Source: Coriobacteriales bacterium (lineage in GTDB: Bacteria > Actinomycetota > Coriobacteriia > Coriobacteriales > UBA8131). Taken from it: a stretch of DNA of 15,889 nucleotides. This document shows positions 5,791 through 12,277 of this stretch, piece after piece. The translations under genes and the position numbers were made by a program. Numbering within the stretch: the first letter of the stretch is position 1; each line of letters begins with the position of its first letter. The stretch lies in contig JAITEK010000108.1 of the NCBI GenBank assembly GCA_031282085.1, positions 1-15,889 of the forward strand, written 5' to 3'. Below the pieces are notes generated by a model. That model saw only the letters and a list, made by a program, of their open reading frames with translations, made no database searches and had not been told where the DNA came from.

Positions 5791-7020
5791 ATGAGAGACG
5801 CAATCAAATGGACGGCCAATACCCGGTCGGCGGCGTCGAGTGCTGCAAGTGGGGCAAGCCTGGCCCTGCTCAACAGCGCCGAAGTGACAAAGGCGCGTGC
5901 CTTCCACGCCTCCATCCCCGGTTACGAGCCCACGCCCCTGGCCCCGCTTAACGCCCTGGCCGCGCGTCTCGGCATCAAGGGCCTGTACGTAAAAGACGAG
6001 TCCTATCGGTTCGGCCTCAACGCCTTTAAGGTGCTCGGCGGCTCCTACGCGGTAGGCACCTACATCGCCCAACGGTTGGGCAAGGACATCTCGGAGCTGA
6101 GCTTTGAGGAGATAACCTCGCCTGAGACCAAGGCGCAGGTCGGCGACATCACCTTCTATACCGCGACCGACGGCAACCATGGGCGCGGCGTTGCCTGGGC
6201 CGCCAATCGCCTCGGACAGAAGTCCGTGGTCTGTATGCCCAAGGGCAGCTCCTCCGTGCGACTGGAGAACATCCGCAAGGAGGGCGCCGAGGCCTGGATC
6301 ACGGATATGAACTACGACGACGCCGTGCGCTACGTGAACAGCCTGGCGCAGAAGGACCCCCAGGGCGTTATGGTGCAGGATACCGCCTGGGAGGGCTACG
6401 AGGAGATTCCCAGTTGGATCATGCAGGGCTATGCAACAATGGCCGTTGAGGCCGACGAGCAGCTCAAAGCCTTTGGGGAGAAGCGCCCCACGCATGTGTT
6501 CGTGCAGGCCGGCGTTGGCTCACTCGCCGGCGCTGTACAGGGCTATTTTGCCAATGCCTACGGGGCCGACTGCCCTGTTACCACCATCGTTGAGGCCGCC
6601 GCCGCCGACTGCCTCTATCGCTCCGCCCTGGCAGGCGAACTGGTAGCGGTAGGAGGCGACCTGGCAACCGTTATGGCGGGGCTCGCCTGCGGTGAAGGTT
6701 GCACCATCTCCTGGAACATCCTCAAGGACAAAGCGTCCTTCTTCGCTTCCTGTCCCGATTGGGTGAGCGGGCGCGGGATGCGCGTGTTGGCCGCTCCTCT
6801 GCGAGGCGATGAGCCGGTTTTGTCCGGCGAGTCGGGAGCTGTGGGCGCGGGCCTGGTATCGACGATCATGCTCGATGATGAATACGCCGAGCTAAGAGAA
6901 ACGCTCGGATTGAACAACGAGTCGGTGGTGCTCTGTTTCAGCACTGAGGGCAACACGGATCCGGAACGCTATCTGAGCATGGTATGGGACGGTTTTTGTC
7001 CCTCGTACCGAGAGGTATGA
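5791..7020 (+). CDS. ygeX: 2,3-diaminopropionate ammonia-lyase (YgeX/DpaL)
   Basis: PLP enzyme of 409 residues (fold type II) that converts 2,3-diaminopropionate to pyruvate and two ammonia molecules through 2-aminoacrylate. Lys80 in FGLNAFKVLGG is the Schiff-base lysine. Asp127 in TATDGNHGRG and Asp197 in VMVQDTAWEGYE match the two catalytic aspartates described for the E. coli enzyme. GVGSLAG (241-247) is the expected phosphate-binding loop. Length is close to E. coli YgeX (about 400). The ATG at 5791 follows the ridA stop by 4 bases, with AAGGA bridging the junction, so the two are probably co-translated. In this cluster the enzyme is taken to be the exit step, feeding the purine-derived three-carbon skeleton into central metabolism as pyruvate. 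Confidence 0.96.
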   Translation: MRDAIKWTANTRSAASSAASGASLALLNSAEVTKARAFHASIPGYEPTPLAPLNALAARLGIKGLYVKDESYRFGLNAFKVLGGSYAVGTYIAQRLGKDISELSFEEITSPETKAQVGDITFYTATDGNHGRGVAWAANRLGQKSVVCMPKGSSSVRLENIRKEGAEAWITDMNYDDAVRYVNSLAQKDPQGVMVQDTAWEGYEEIPSWIMQGYATMAVEADEQLKAFGEKRPTHVFVQAGVGSLAGAVQGYFANAYGADCPVTTIVEAAAADCLYRSALAGELVAVGGDLATVMAGLACGEGCTISWNILKDKASFFASCPDWVSGRGMRVLAAPLRGDEPVLSGESGAVGAGLVSTIMLDDEYAELRETLGLNNESVVLCFSTEGNTDPERYLSMVWDGFCPSYREV

Positions 7021-7092
7021 GGGTGCGCAAACGATAAGGCACCACGTAATGAGACGGTAAGAGACACGAGACAGATTTTGGAGGCATGAGAC

Positions 7093-8292
7093 ATGGATTT
7101 TGCGGCAATCAAAACAGCAGCGGAGGGTTATCAAGCGGATATGACGAGGTTCTTGCGTGACCTTGTCGCTCTCCCCGGGGAAAGCACCCAGGAGAAACCT
7201 ACGGCCGACCGTATCGTCGAGGAGATGAAGAAGCTCGGATTCGACGAGGCTGGTATCGACCCTATGGGAAACGCCATCGGCTACCTGGGCAGCGGCAAGA
7301 CCCTGATCGCCTACGATGGTCACATCGATACCGTTGGCGTGGGCAACATCGAGAACTGGGACTTTGACCCCTTCGAAGGCTACGAGAACGACGAGGAGAT
7401 CGGCGGTCGAGGTACTTCCGACCAGCTGGGCGGTGTTGTCTCGGCTGTTTACGGCGCGAAGATCATGAAGGACCTTGGCCTGCTCAACGACCAGTACCGC
7501 GTTATGGTCACCGGCACCGTACAGGAGGAGGACTGCGACGGCCTGTGCTGGGAATACCTCATCAAGGAGGAGGGCATCCGCCCCGAGTTCGTAGTCATCA
7601 CCGAGCCGACCGACGGCAACATCTACCGTGGCCAGCGCGGCCGCATGGAGATACGCATCGAGGTGGGAGGCATCTCCTGCCACGGCAGCGCGCCGGAGCG
7701 CGGCGACAACGCACTCTACAAGATGGCCGAGATACTCAAAGAGGTTGAGGAACTGAACGATCGCCTCAAGGATGATGAGTTCCTCGGCAAGGGCACCCTG
7801 GCTGTCTCGGAGATATTCTTCACCTCGCCCTCGCGCTGCGCCGTTGCCGACAGTTGCGCTATCTCCATCGATCGCCGCCTGACCGACGGCGAGACCTGGG
7901 AGAGCGCCCTCGACGAGCTGCGCGCCCTGCCGAGCGTGAAGAAGCACAACGCCGAGGTCTCGATGTACCGCTATGAGCGCCCGAGCTACACCGGCCTGCT
8001 CTATCCCATCGACTGCTTCTTCCCCACGTGGGTGATTCCGGCCGACGCCGCTCCCACACAGGCGGCCATAGAGGCCTACCGCGGCCTGTACGGTGAGCCC
8101 AAGGTCGACAAATGGACCTTCTCCACTAACGGCGTAGCCATCATGGGCCGCAACAACATCCCTTGCATCGGCTTTGGCCCTGGCCGCGAGAACCAGGCGC
8201 ACGCCCCCAACGAGAAGACCTGGAAGGCCGACCTCGTACGTTGCGCCGCGGTTTATGCCGCCATCCCCACGCTCTATACGCGGGACGCATAG
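7093..8292 (+). CDS. ygeY: YgeY, M20-family metallohydrolase
   Basis: Zinc-type amidohydrolase of the M20/ArgE/DapE family, 399 residues, in the YgeY subgroup long labelled a selenium-metabolism hydrolase. Metal ligands can be placed: His77 and Asp79 in YDGHIDTVG, Asp110 in GRGTSDQLGG, the Glu145-Glu146 pair (QEEDCDG), Glu171 in ITEPTDG and His370 in QAHAPNEK. The lid domain carries SCHGSAPERGDNA (195-207), the M20 dimerisation-type segment. By context it probably hydrolyses an N-carbamoyl (ureido) or amide bond on a diaminopropionate derivative, but the substrate is not shown by the sequence. The ATG at 7093 has GGAGG at 7080-7084; the 72-base spacer after ygeX holds no evident structure. 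It sits between ygeX and ygeW, the same set as in E. coli but in a different order. Confidence 0.94.
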   Translation: MDFAAIKTAAEGYQADMTRFLRDLVALPGESTQEKPTADRIVEEMKKLGFDEAGIDPMGNAIGYLGSGKTLIAYDGHIDTVGVGNIENWDFDPFEGYENDEEIGGRGTSDQLGGVVSAVYGAKIMKDLGLLNDQYRVMVTGTVQEEDCDGLCWEYLIKEEGIRPEFVVITEPTDGNIYRGQRGRMEIRIEVGGISCHGSAPERGDNALYKMAEILKEVEELNDRLKDDEFLGKGTLAVSEIFFTSPSRCAVADSCAISIDRRLTDGETWESALDELRALPSVKKHNAEVSMYRYERPSYTGLLYPIDCFFPTWVIPADAAPTQAAIEAYRGLYGEPKVDKWTFSTNGVAIMGRNNIPCIGFGPGRENQAHAPNEKTWKADLVRCAAVYAAIPTLYTRDA

Positions 8293-8306
8293 ACACTTCT
8301 CTCCCC

Positions 8307-8340
8307 GGCGAACAGGCCGCAACCTTGTGGCCTGTTCGCC
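8307..8340 (+). terminator. Long hairpin between ygeY and ygeW, possible attenuator or terminator
   Basis: Perfect 12-bp inverted repeat GGCGAACAGGCC (8307-8318) / GGCCTGTTCGCC (8329-8340), with a 10-base loop that can pair further. It begins 15 bases after the ygeY stop codon. The downstream bases (CCAACAACAG) are not a U-tract. Because the genes on both sides belong to one pathway, partial termination, mRNA stabilisation or processing is more likely than full termination. A weak promoter-like TTCGCC-N16-TATACC at 8335-8362 overlaps its right arm, but I do not call it. Confidence 0.5.
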
Positions 8341-8399
8341 CCAACAACAGCCCGCTTATACCTTCACACACGACGACAGAATCCGGAAAGGAATCCGCC

Positions 8400-9593
8400 A
8401 TGGCTAACCTCAAGACCCTTCTCAGCACCTTGGACACCCTTGAGTTCCAGGATATGTACGGTGAGGACTTCTTCCTCACCTGGGAGAATACCTACGACGA
8501 GATCATCGCGACCTTTACCGTCGCTGACATCCTGCGCGCCCTGCGCGAGCAGAACATCTCCAGCCGCATCTTCGACAGCGGGCTTGGCGTATCGCTGTTC
8601 CGCGACAACTCCACGCGCACGCGCTTCAGCTTTGCCTCGGCCTGCAACCTGCTCGGCCTGGCCGTCCAGGACCTTGACGAGGGCAAATCCCAGATCGCCC
8701 ATGGCGAGACCGTGCGCGAGACCGCGAACATGATCTCCTTCATGGCCGACGTCATCGGCATCCGCGACGACATGTATATCGGGAAGGGCAACGCCTACAT
8801 GCGCGAGGTCTCCCGCGCGCTTAAAGAGGGTTTTGAGGACGGCAACCTTGAGCAGCGCCCGAACCTCGTTAATCTCCAGTGCGACATAGACCACCCCACA
8901 CAGGCAATGGCCGACATGAACCATATCATCCACAGCCTTGGCGGCGTTGAGGCCGTCCGCGGCAAGAAAATCGCCATGACCTGGGCGTATTCGCCTTCCT
9001 ATGGCAAGCCGCTGAGTGTGCCCCAGGGCATCATCGGACTGATGAGCCGCTTTGGTATGGATGTCGTGCTGGCACACCCCGAGGGTTACGAGATCATGCC
9101 CGAGGTTGAGGAAGTTGCGCACAAGCAGGCCTTTACCAGTGGCGGCAGCTTCACCAAGACCAACTCGATGGCTGAGGCCTTTGCCGACGCCGACTTCGTC
9201 TATCCCAAGAGCTGGGCGCCCTTCAAGGCGATGGAGCGACGCACCGAGCTGTATGGCGAGGGCGACAGCGCGGGCATCAAGGCCCTGGAGACCGAGCTGT
9301 TGGCGCAAAACGCGAACTTCAAGGATTGGGAGTGCACCGAGGAGCTCATGGCCACCACCAGGGAGGGCAAGGCGCTGTATATGCACTGTCTGCCTGCTGA
9401 TATATCCGGCGTCAGCTGCCCGCAGGGTGAGGTCGCGGCGTCGGTCTTCGACCGGTATCGCGTTCCGCTCTACAAGGAGGCAAGCCACAAGCCCTACATC
9501 ATCGCGGCAATGATCTTCCTCAGCAAGATAGCCGACCCGCGCGCCAAGTTCGAGGAGCTCATCACCGCCGGCGCACCACGCTTCTCCCGCTAG
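8400..9593 (+). CDS. ygeW: YgeW, knotted transcarbamylase of the purine cluster
   Basis: Protein of 397 residues in the aspartate/ornithine carbamoyltransferase superfamily, almost exactly the length of E. coli YgeW (about 396). Carbamoyl-phosphate-binding motifs are present: STRTR at 71-75 (in FRDNSTRTRFSF), DHPTQ at 164-168 and HCLP at 329-332. YgeW proteins were defined structurally as an unknown transcarbamylase group that does not use the classic aspartate, ornithine, acetylornithine or putrescine substrates. In this setting it probably runs backwards, splitting a ureido compound with phosphate to give carbamoyl phosphate for the carbamate kinase encoded next; this is inference. I chose the ATG at 8400 because AAGGA at 8388-8392 is well placed; the open frame reaches further upstream but into ygeY and the hairpin at 8307-8340. 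Confidence 0.95.
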   Translation: MANLKTLLSTLDTLEFQDMYGEDFFLTWENTYDEIIATFTVADILRALREQNISSRIFDSGLGVSLFRDNSTRTRFSFASACNLLGLAVQDLDEGKSQIAHGETVRETANMISFMADVIGIRDDMYIGKGNAYMREVSRALKEGFEDGNLEQRPNLVNLQCDIDHPTQAMADMNHIIHSLGGVEAVRGKKIAMTWAYSPSYGKPLSVPQGIIGLMSRFGMDVVLAHPEGYEIMPEVEEVAHKQAFTSGGSFTKTNSMAEAFADADFVYPKSWAPFKAMERRTELYGEGDSAGIKALETELLAQNANFKDWECTEELMATTREGKALYMHCLPADISGVSCPQGEVAASVFDRYRVPLYKEASHKPYIIAAMIFLSKIADPRAKFEELITAGAPRFSR

Positions 9594-9619
9594 GGAAGCA
9601 CTGTTTTAACCCCTATCCC

Positions 9620-9644
9620 GTCATCCCGGGCTTGTCCCAGGATC
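9620..9644 (+). repeat. GTCATCCCGGG-type palindrome, copy C, between ygeW and carbamate kinase
   Basis: Arms ATCCCGGG (9623-9630) and CCCAGGAT (9636-9643) pair with one G-T wobble around CTTGT. On the plus strand it reads GTCATCCCGGGCTTGTCCC, the same layout as the minus-strand readings of copies A (832-856) and B (4511-4536), including the CTTG loop core. It fills part of the 83-base spacer between ygeW and the kinase gene. A TTG at 9632 inside it opens the reading frame of the kinase but is clearly not a start. Confidence 0.7.
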
Positions 9645-9676
9645 GACAGGAGCGTTACCTATTGAGAGGTCAGGAT

Positions 9677-10627
9677 ATGTCTGTAGAAGATAGCAAGCGG
9701 AAACGGATCGTTGTAGCACTCGGCGGCAATGCGCTGGGAGAGTCCCTCGACGAGCAGATGCGGGCGGCCAAGATAGCCGCGACCGCCATAGTCGACCTCG
9801 TTGAGGCCGACTATGAGCTGGTGATCGTACACGGCAACGGCCCGCAGGTGGGCATGATCGAGATGGCCTTCGAGCAGGCGGCCAAGGCGGATTCGTCCTT
9901 CCCCGTGCTGCCGATGTCCGTCTGTGTTGCCCTCACCCAGGGCTATATCGGCTACGACCTCCAAAACGTCATACGCCGCGAGCTCGACAAACGGGGCATC
10001 GACAAACCGGTCGCAACCATCGTCACGCAGGTCGCCGTCGACCCGCAGGACCCCGCCTTCCTCAACCCCACAAAGCCCATCGGCGGCTTTATGACCGAGG
10101 AGGAGGCACGCAAGCTGCAAAGCCTCAACATCCCCGTCATCAGCGACAGCGGCCGGGGATACCGTCGCGTCGTCGCGTCTCCGGCGCCGGTAGACATCCT
10201 CGAGGCTCCCGTTGTCATAAGCATGCTGGAGGCCGGTCAGATACCGATTGCCTGTGGGGGCGGCGGCATCCCCGTAGCGCTTATCGACGGGCAGTATTGC
10301 GGCCAGGGGGCCATAGTGGACAAAGACCTCGCGGCGGCCAAACTCGCCGAGTTCATCAACGCAGACCTTCTCATCATCCTTACCGCTGTTGAGAAGGTCT
10401 GTGTTGATTTTGGCACCGATCATCAGCGGTCCTTAGACCAGTTGAGTGTGCGGGAGGCTTGTACGCTCATAGACGAAGGGCAGTTCGGCAAGGGGTCCAT
10501 GGAGCCGAAGATCCAGGCAGCCGTGGGCTTTGTGCAGTCGGGCACAGGCAGGGAAGTGCTCATCACGATGTTGGAATCTGCAAGACAAGGTATTGAAGGA
10601 AAGGGTGGTACACGTATCGTGCCGTAG
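9677..10627 (+). CDS. arcC: Carbamate kinase (YqeA/ArcC family)
   Basis: Catabolic carbamate kinase, 316 residues, which transfers phosphate from carbamoyl phosphate to ADP, giving ATP plus carbamate that decays to ammonia and CO2. Family motifs are clear: VALGGNAL (13-20), VHGNGPQVG (51-59), NPTKPIGGF (130-138, with a conserved Lys at 133), CGGGGIPV (193-200), VDKD (214-217) and GKGSMEPK (271-278). I chose the ATG at 9677, preceded by CAGGA and by AGAGG a little further upstream; the longer frame would need a TTG inside a palindromic repeat. It follows ygeW, as expected if YgeW delivers carbamoyl phosphate, and would be the substrate-level ATP-yielding step of the pathway. In E. coli the matching gene in the cluster is yqeA. 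Confidence 0.96.
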   Translation: MSVEDSKRKRIVVALGGNALGESLDEQMRAAKIAATAIVDLVEADYELVIVHGNGPQVGMIEMAFEQAAKADSSFPVLPMSVCVALTQGYIGYDLQNVIRRELDKRGIDKPVATIVTQVAVDPQDPAFLNPTKPIGGFMTEEEARKLQSLNIPVISDSGRGYRRVVASPAPVDILEAPVVISMLEAGQIPIACGGGGIPVALIDGQYCGQGAIVDKDLAAAKLAEFINADLLIILTAVEKVCVDFGTDHQRSLDQLSVREACTLIDEGQFGKGSMEPKIQAAVGFVQSGTGREVLITMLESARQGIEGKGGTRIVP

Positions 10628-10678
10628 GGCTCATGCGTTTGAATGTGCAGATGTTGATTCGAGAGAGTGAGGAGTCAA

Positions 10679-12163
10679 ATGATGTCAGAGAGAGGGAACC
10701 ATGAGGGTAAAGCAGCCGCAACAAAAGATGCGGGGCTGATTTATCAGTTGGAAGGAAGGCCGAGACTGCGCATTGCGTTGCCCCTCGGCCTTCAGCATGT
10801 ATTGACCATGTTCGTAGGAAACCTGGCGCCGGTATTGATACTGGCTGGCGTCGTCTCGGCGGCAACGGGCGAGAACATCGTTACGCCCGAGGAAAAGTTG
10901 CTCATGGTGCAGTGCGCCATGTTCGTCTCCGGAGTCGCTACCCTTTTGCAGTTGTACCCCATCCGCATCGGTAAGTTCCAGATCGGCGGTGGCTTGCCTA
11001 TTGTTATGGGAACCTCCTTCGTCTTCGTCAGTGCGCTGTGCGCCATCGGGGGTGAGTACGGTCTGGGAGCGGTCTTCGGCGCAGGATTGGTAGGCGCGCT
11101 CTCGGAGATACTGCTCGGCTTATTCCTCAAGCCGCTCAAACGGCTCTTTCCCCCGCTTGTCATCGGCGCCGTGCTTTTGACCATCGGCCTCTCATTGCTG
11201 CCGGTAGGCGTACAGTACCTGGCCGGCGGCGCGGGACCCCAGGCTGCCCATGAGAAGGCTCAGGCCCTTATGGCGCTGGGCGAGGTGGTCCCCGCAGATT
11301 TGGCGGCCACAGCCGCGCAGTACGGGTCCTGGCAAAACCTCCTGGTAGGTATTACCGTCTTTTTGATCATCATCGTGCTGCAACGCTGGGGCAAGGGCTT
11401 CTCCAAGGCCATAGCCATCCTGGGCGGCATCATCGTCGGGTACGTCATGGCCGGTTTCTTGGGCATGGTAGACCTCTCGGCCATCACGAAGGCCCAATGG
11501 GTGTCCCTGCCGCTGCCGGCCGTGATGCCTGAGTTCCATCTCGGGCCGATCATCACCATCGCTTTGCTCTATATCATCTGCGGTCTTGAGACCATGGGTA
11601 ATGTCAACGGCATCACCGTGGCGGCGTTCAATCGCGAGGCCAAGCCCAATGAGGTCTCCGGCGCCATCATCGCCGACGGCCTGGGCTGCATGTTCGCCTC
11701 CCTGTTCAACGCCCTCCCCAATACCGCCTTCGGGCAGAACGCCGGCATCGTCGCCATGACCAAAGTCGTTAACAAATGGGTTGTGGCCGTGGGCGCCTTT
11801 GTGTTGATACTCGCCGGCTTCTTCCCCCCTATCGGCGCGGTCTTCTCCGCCATGCCCGCCTGTGTGCTCGGCGGCGCCGTTATCTCGGTCTTCGGCATGA
11901 TCATGGTAAACGGCATGAAGCTCATCTACCTGGATGGCTTAAACGAGCGCAACATCCTTATCCTCTGCATCACCTATGGCGCGGGCTATGCCATCAGCAA
12001 AACCCCGCTGCTCGTAAACCTGTTCCCCGAACCGGCGCACTTTATCTTCAGTGAGACAACGCTGGTCGTCTGCCTCGTCGCGGTCCTTGCCAACCTGGTA
12101 TTCTGGGAGCGCGATAAGACAAAAGCAGCTCCGTTGGCGACCGAAAGCGCCACGACTGAATAA
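10679..12163 (+). CDS. NCS2-family purine (xanthine/urate-type) permease
   Basis: Inner-membrane nucleobase:cation symporter of the NCS2/NAT family (xanthine-uracil permeases), 494 residues with many hydrophobic helices. Hallmarks: LGLQH with His40 in the first helix; Glu304 in CGLETMGN; Asp333 in IIADG; and the NAT signature TAFGQNAGIVAMTK with Gln353-Asn354. These correspond to the Glu, Asp, Gln and Asn that shape the substrate site of E. coli XanQ. One difference: XanQ-type proteins have VG-D-xTA after the helix-8 Glu, while here it is MG-N-VNG (Asn308), which may affect proton coupling or substrate choice. Xanthine, urate or another purine is likely from context. GAGGAG at 10669-10674 can serve the ATG at 10679 or the adjacent one at 10682. 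The 51-base spacer after the kinase gene holds no other evident signal. Confidence 0.93.
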   Translation: MMSERGNHEGKAAATKDAGLIYQLEGRPRLRIALPLGLQHVLTMFVGNLAPVLILAGVVSAATGENIVTPEEKLLMVQCAMFVSGVATLLQLYPIRIGKFQIGGGLPIVMGTSFVFVSALCAIGGEYGLGAVFGAGLVGALSEILLGLFLKPLKRLFPPLVIGAVLLTIGLSLLPVGVQYLAGGAGPQAAHEKAQALMALGEVVPADLAATAAQYGSWQNLLVGITVFLIIIVLQRWGKGFSKAIAILGGIIVGYVMAGFLGMVDLSAITKAQWVSLPLPAVMPEFHLGPIITIALLYIICGLETMGNVNGITVAAFNREAKPNEVSGAIIADGLGCMFASLFNALPNTAFGQNAGIVAMTKVVNKWVVAVGAFVLILAGFFPPIGAVFSAMPACVLGGAVISVFGMIMVNGMKLIYLDGLNERNILILCITYGAGYAISKTPLLVNLFPEPAHFIFSETTLVVCLVAVLANLVFWERDKTKAAPLATESATTE

Positions 12164-12168
12164 ACGGC

Positions 12169-12213
12169 ATAAGGGACCGGCGTCGCGCCCGAAACGCGGC
12201 GCCGGTCCCTTAT
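12169..12213 (+). terminator. Very strong hairpin between permease and ygfK
   Basis: A 14-bp perfect stem, ATAAGGGACCGGCG (12169-12182) with CGCCGGTCCCTTAT (12200-12213), extends inward by one G-T pair and four more pairs to a 7-base loop CCCGAAA. It lies 5 bases after the permease stop codon. No U-run follows (CGCCACAAAAAG), so read-through to ygfK is plausible, but it should at least lower expression or protect the upstream mRNA 3' end. It splits the plus-strand run into two likely expression segments. Confidence 0.6.
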
Positions 12214-12243
12214 CGCCACAAAAAGATGAGTATCGACCGAGGT

Positions 12244-12267
12244 ATGCAAGTATGCAGGAATGCAAGA
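12244..12267 (+). repeat. Three tandem 8-bp units just before the ygfK ribosome-binding site
   Basis: ATGCAAGT (12244-12251), ATGCAGGA (12252-12259) and ATGCAAGA (12260-12267) follow each other without a gap and run into the AAGGAG that serves ygfK. Each unit starts with ATG, in a different frame from the next. The middle ATG opens a 9-codon frame ending at 12281 that overlaps the ygfK start codon. Confidence 0.6.
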
Positions 12268-12277
12268 AGGAGTATCT

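Noticed and set aside
6892..8322. 476-codon minus-strand frame opposite ygeY
   Set aside because: Antisense to a clear M20 hydrolase with all metal ligands; rich in Val/Ala/Gly/Asp as expected for the antisense frame of a GC-rich gene.
8163..8399. Longer N-terminus for YgeW starting inside ygeY
   Set aside because: It would include ygeY sequence in another frame and the hairpin at 8307-8340; the ATG at 8400 has a good ribosome-binding site and matches the known YgeW length.
8364..9488. 374-codon minus-strand frame opposite ygeW, and similar ones at 13544-14422 and 14444-15403 opposite ygfK
   Set aside because: Antisense frames in high-GC DNA; no motifs, no ribosome-binding site, and no independent promoter.
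9632..9676. Upstream TTG start for carbamate kinase adding 15 residues
   Set aside because: The TTG lies inside a palindromic repeat with no ribosome-binding site, and the extra residues do not resemble the family N-terminus; the ATG at 9677 fits motif spacing and length.
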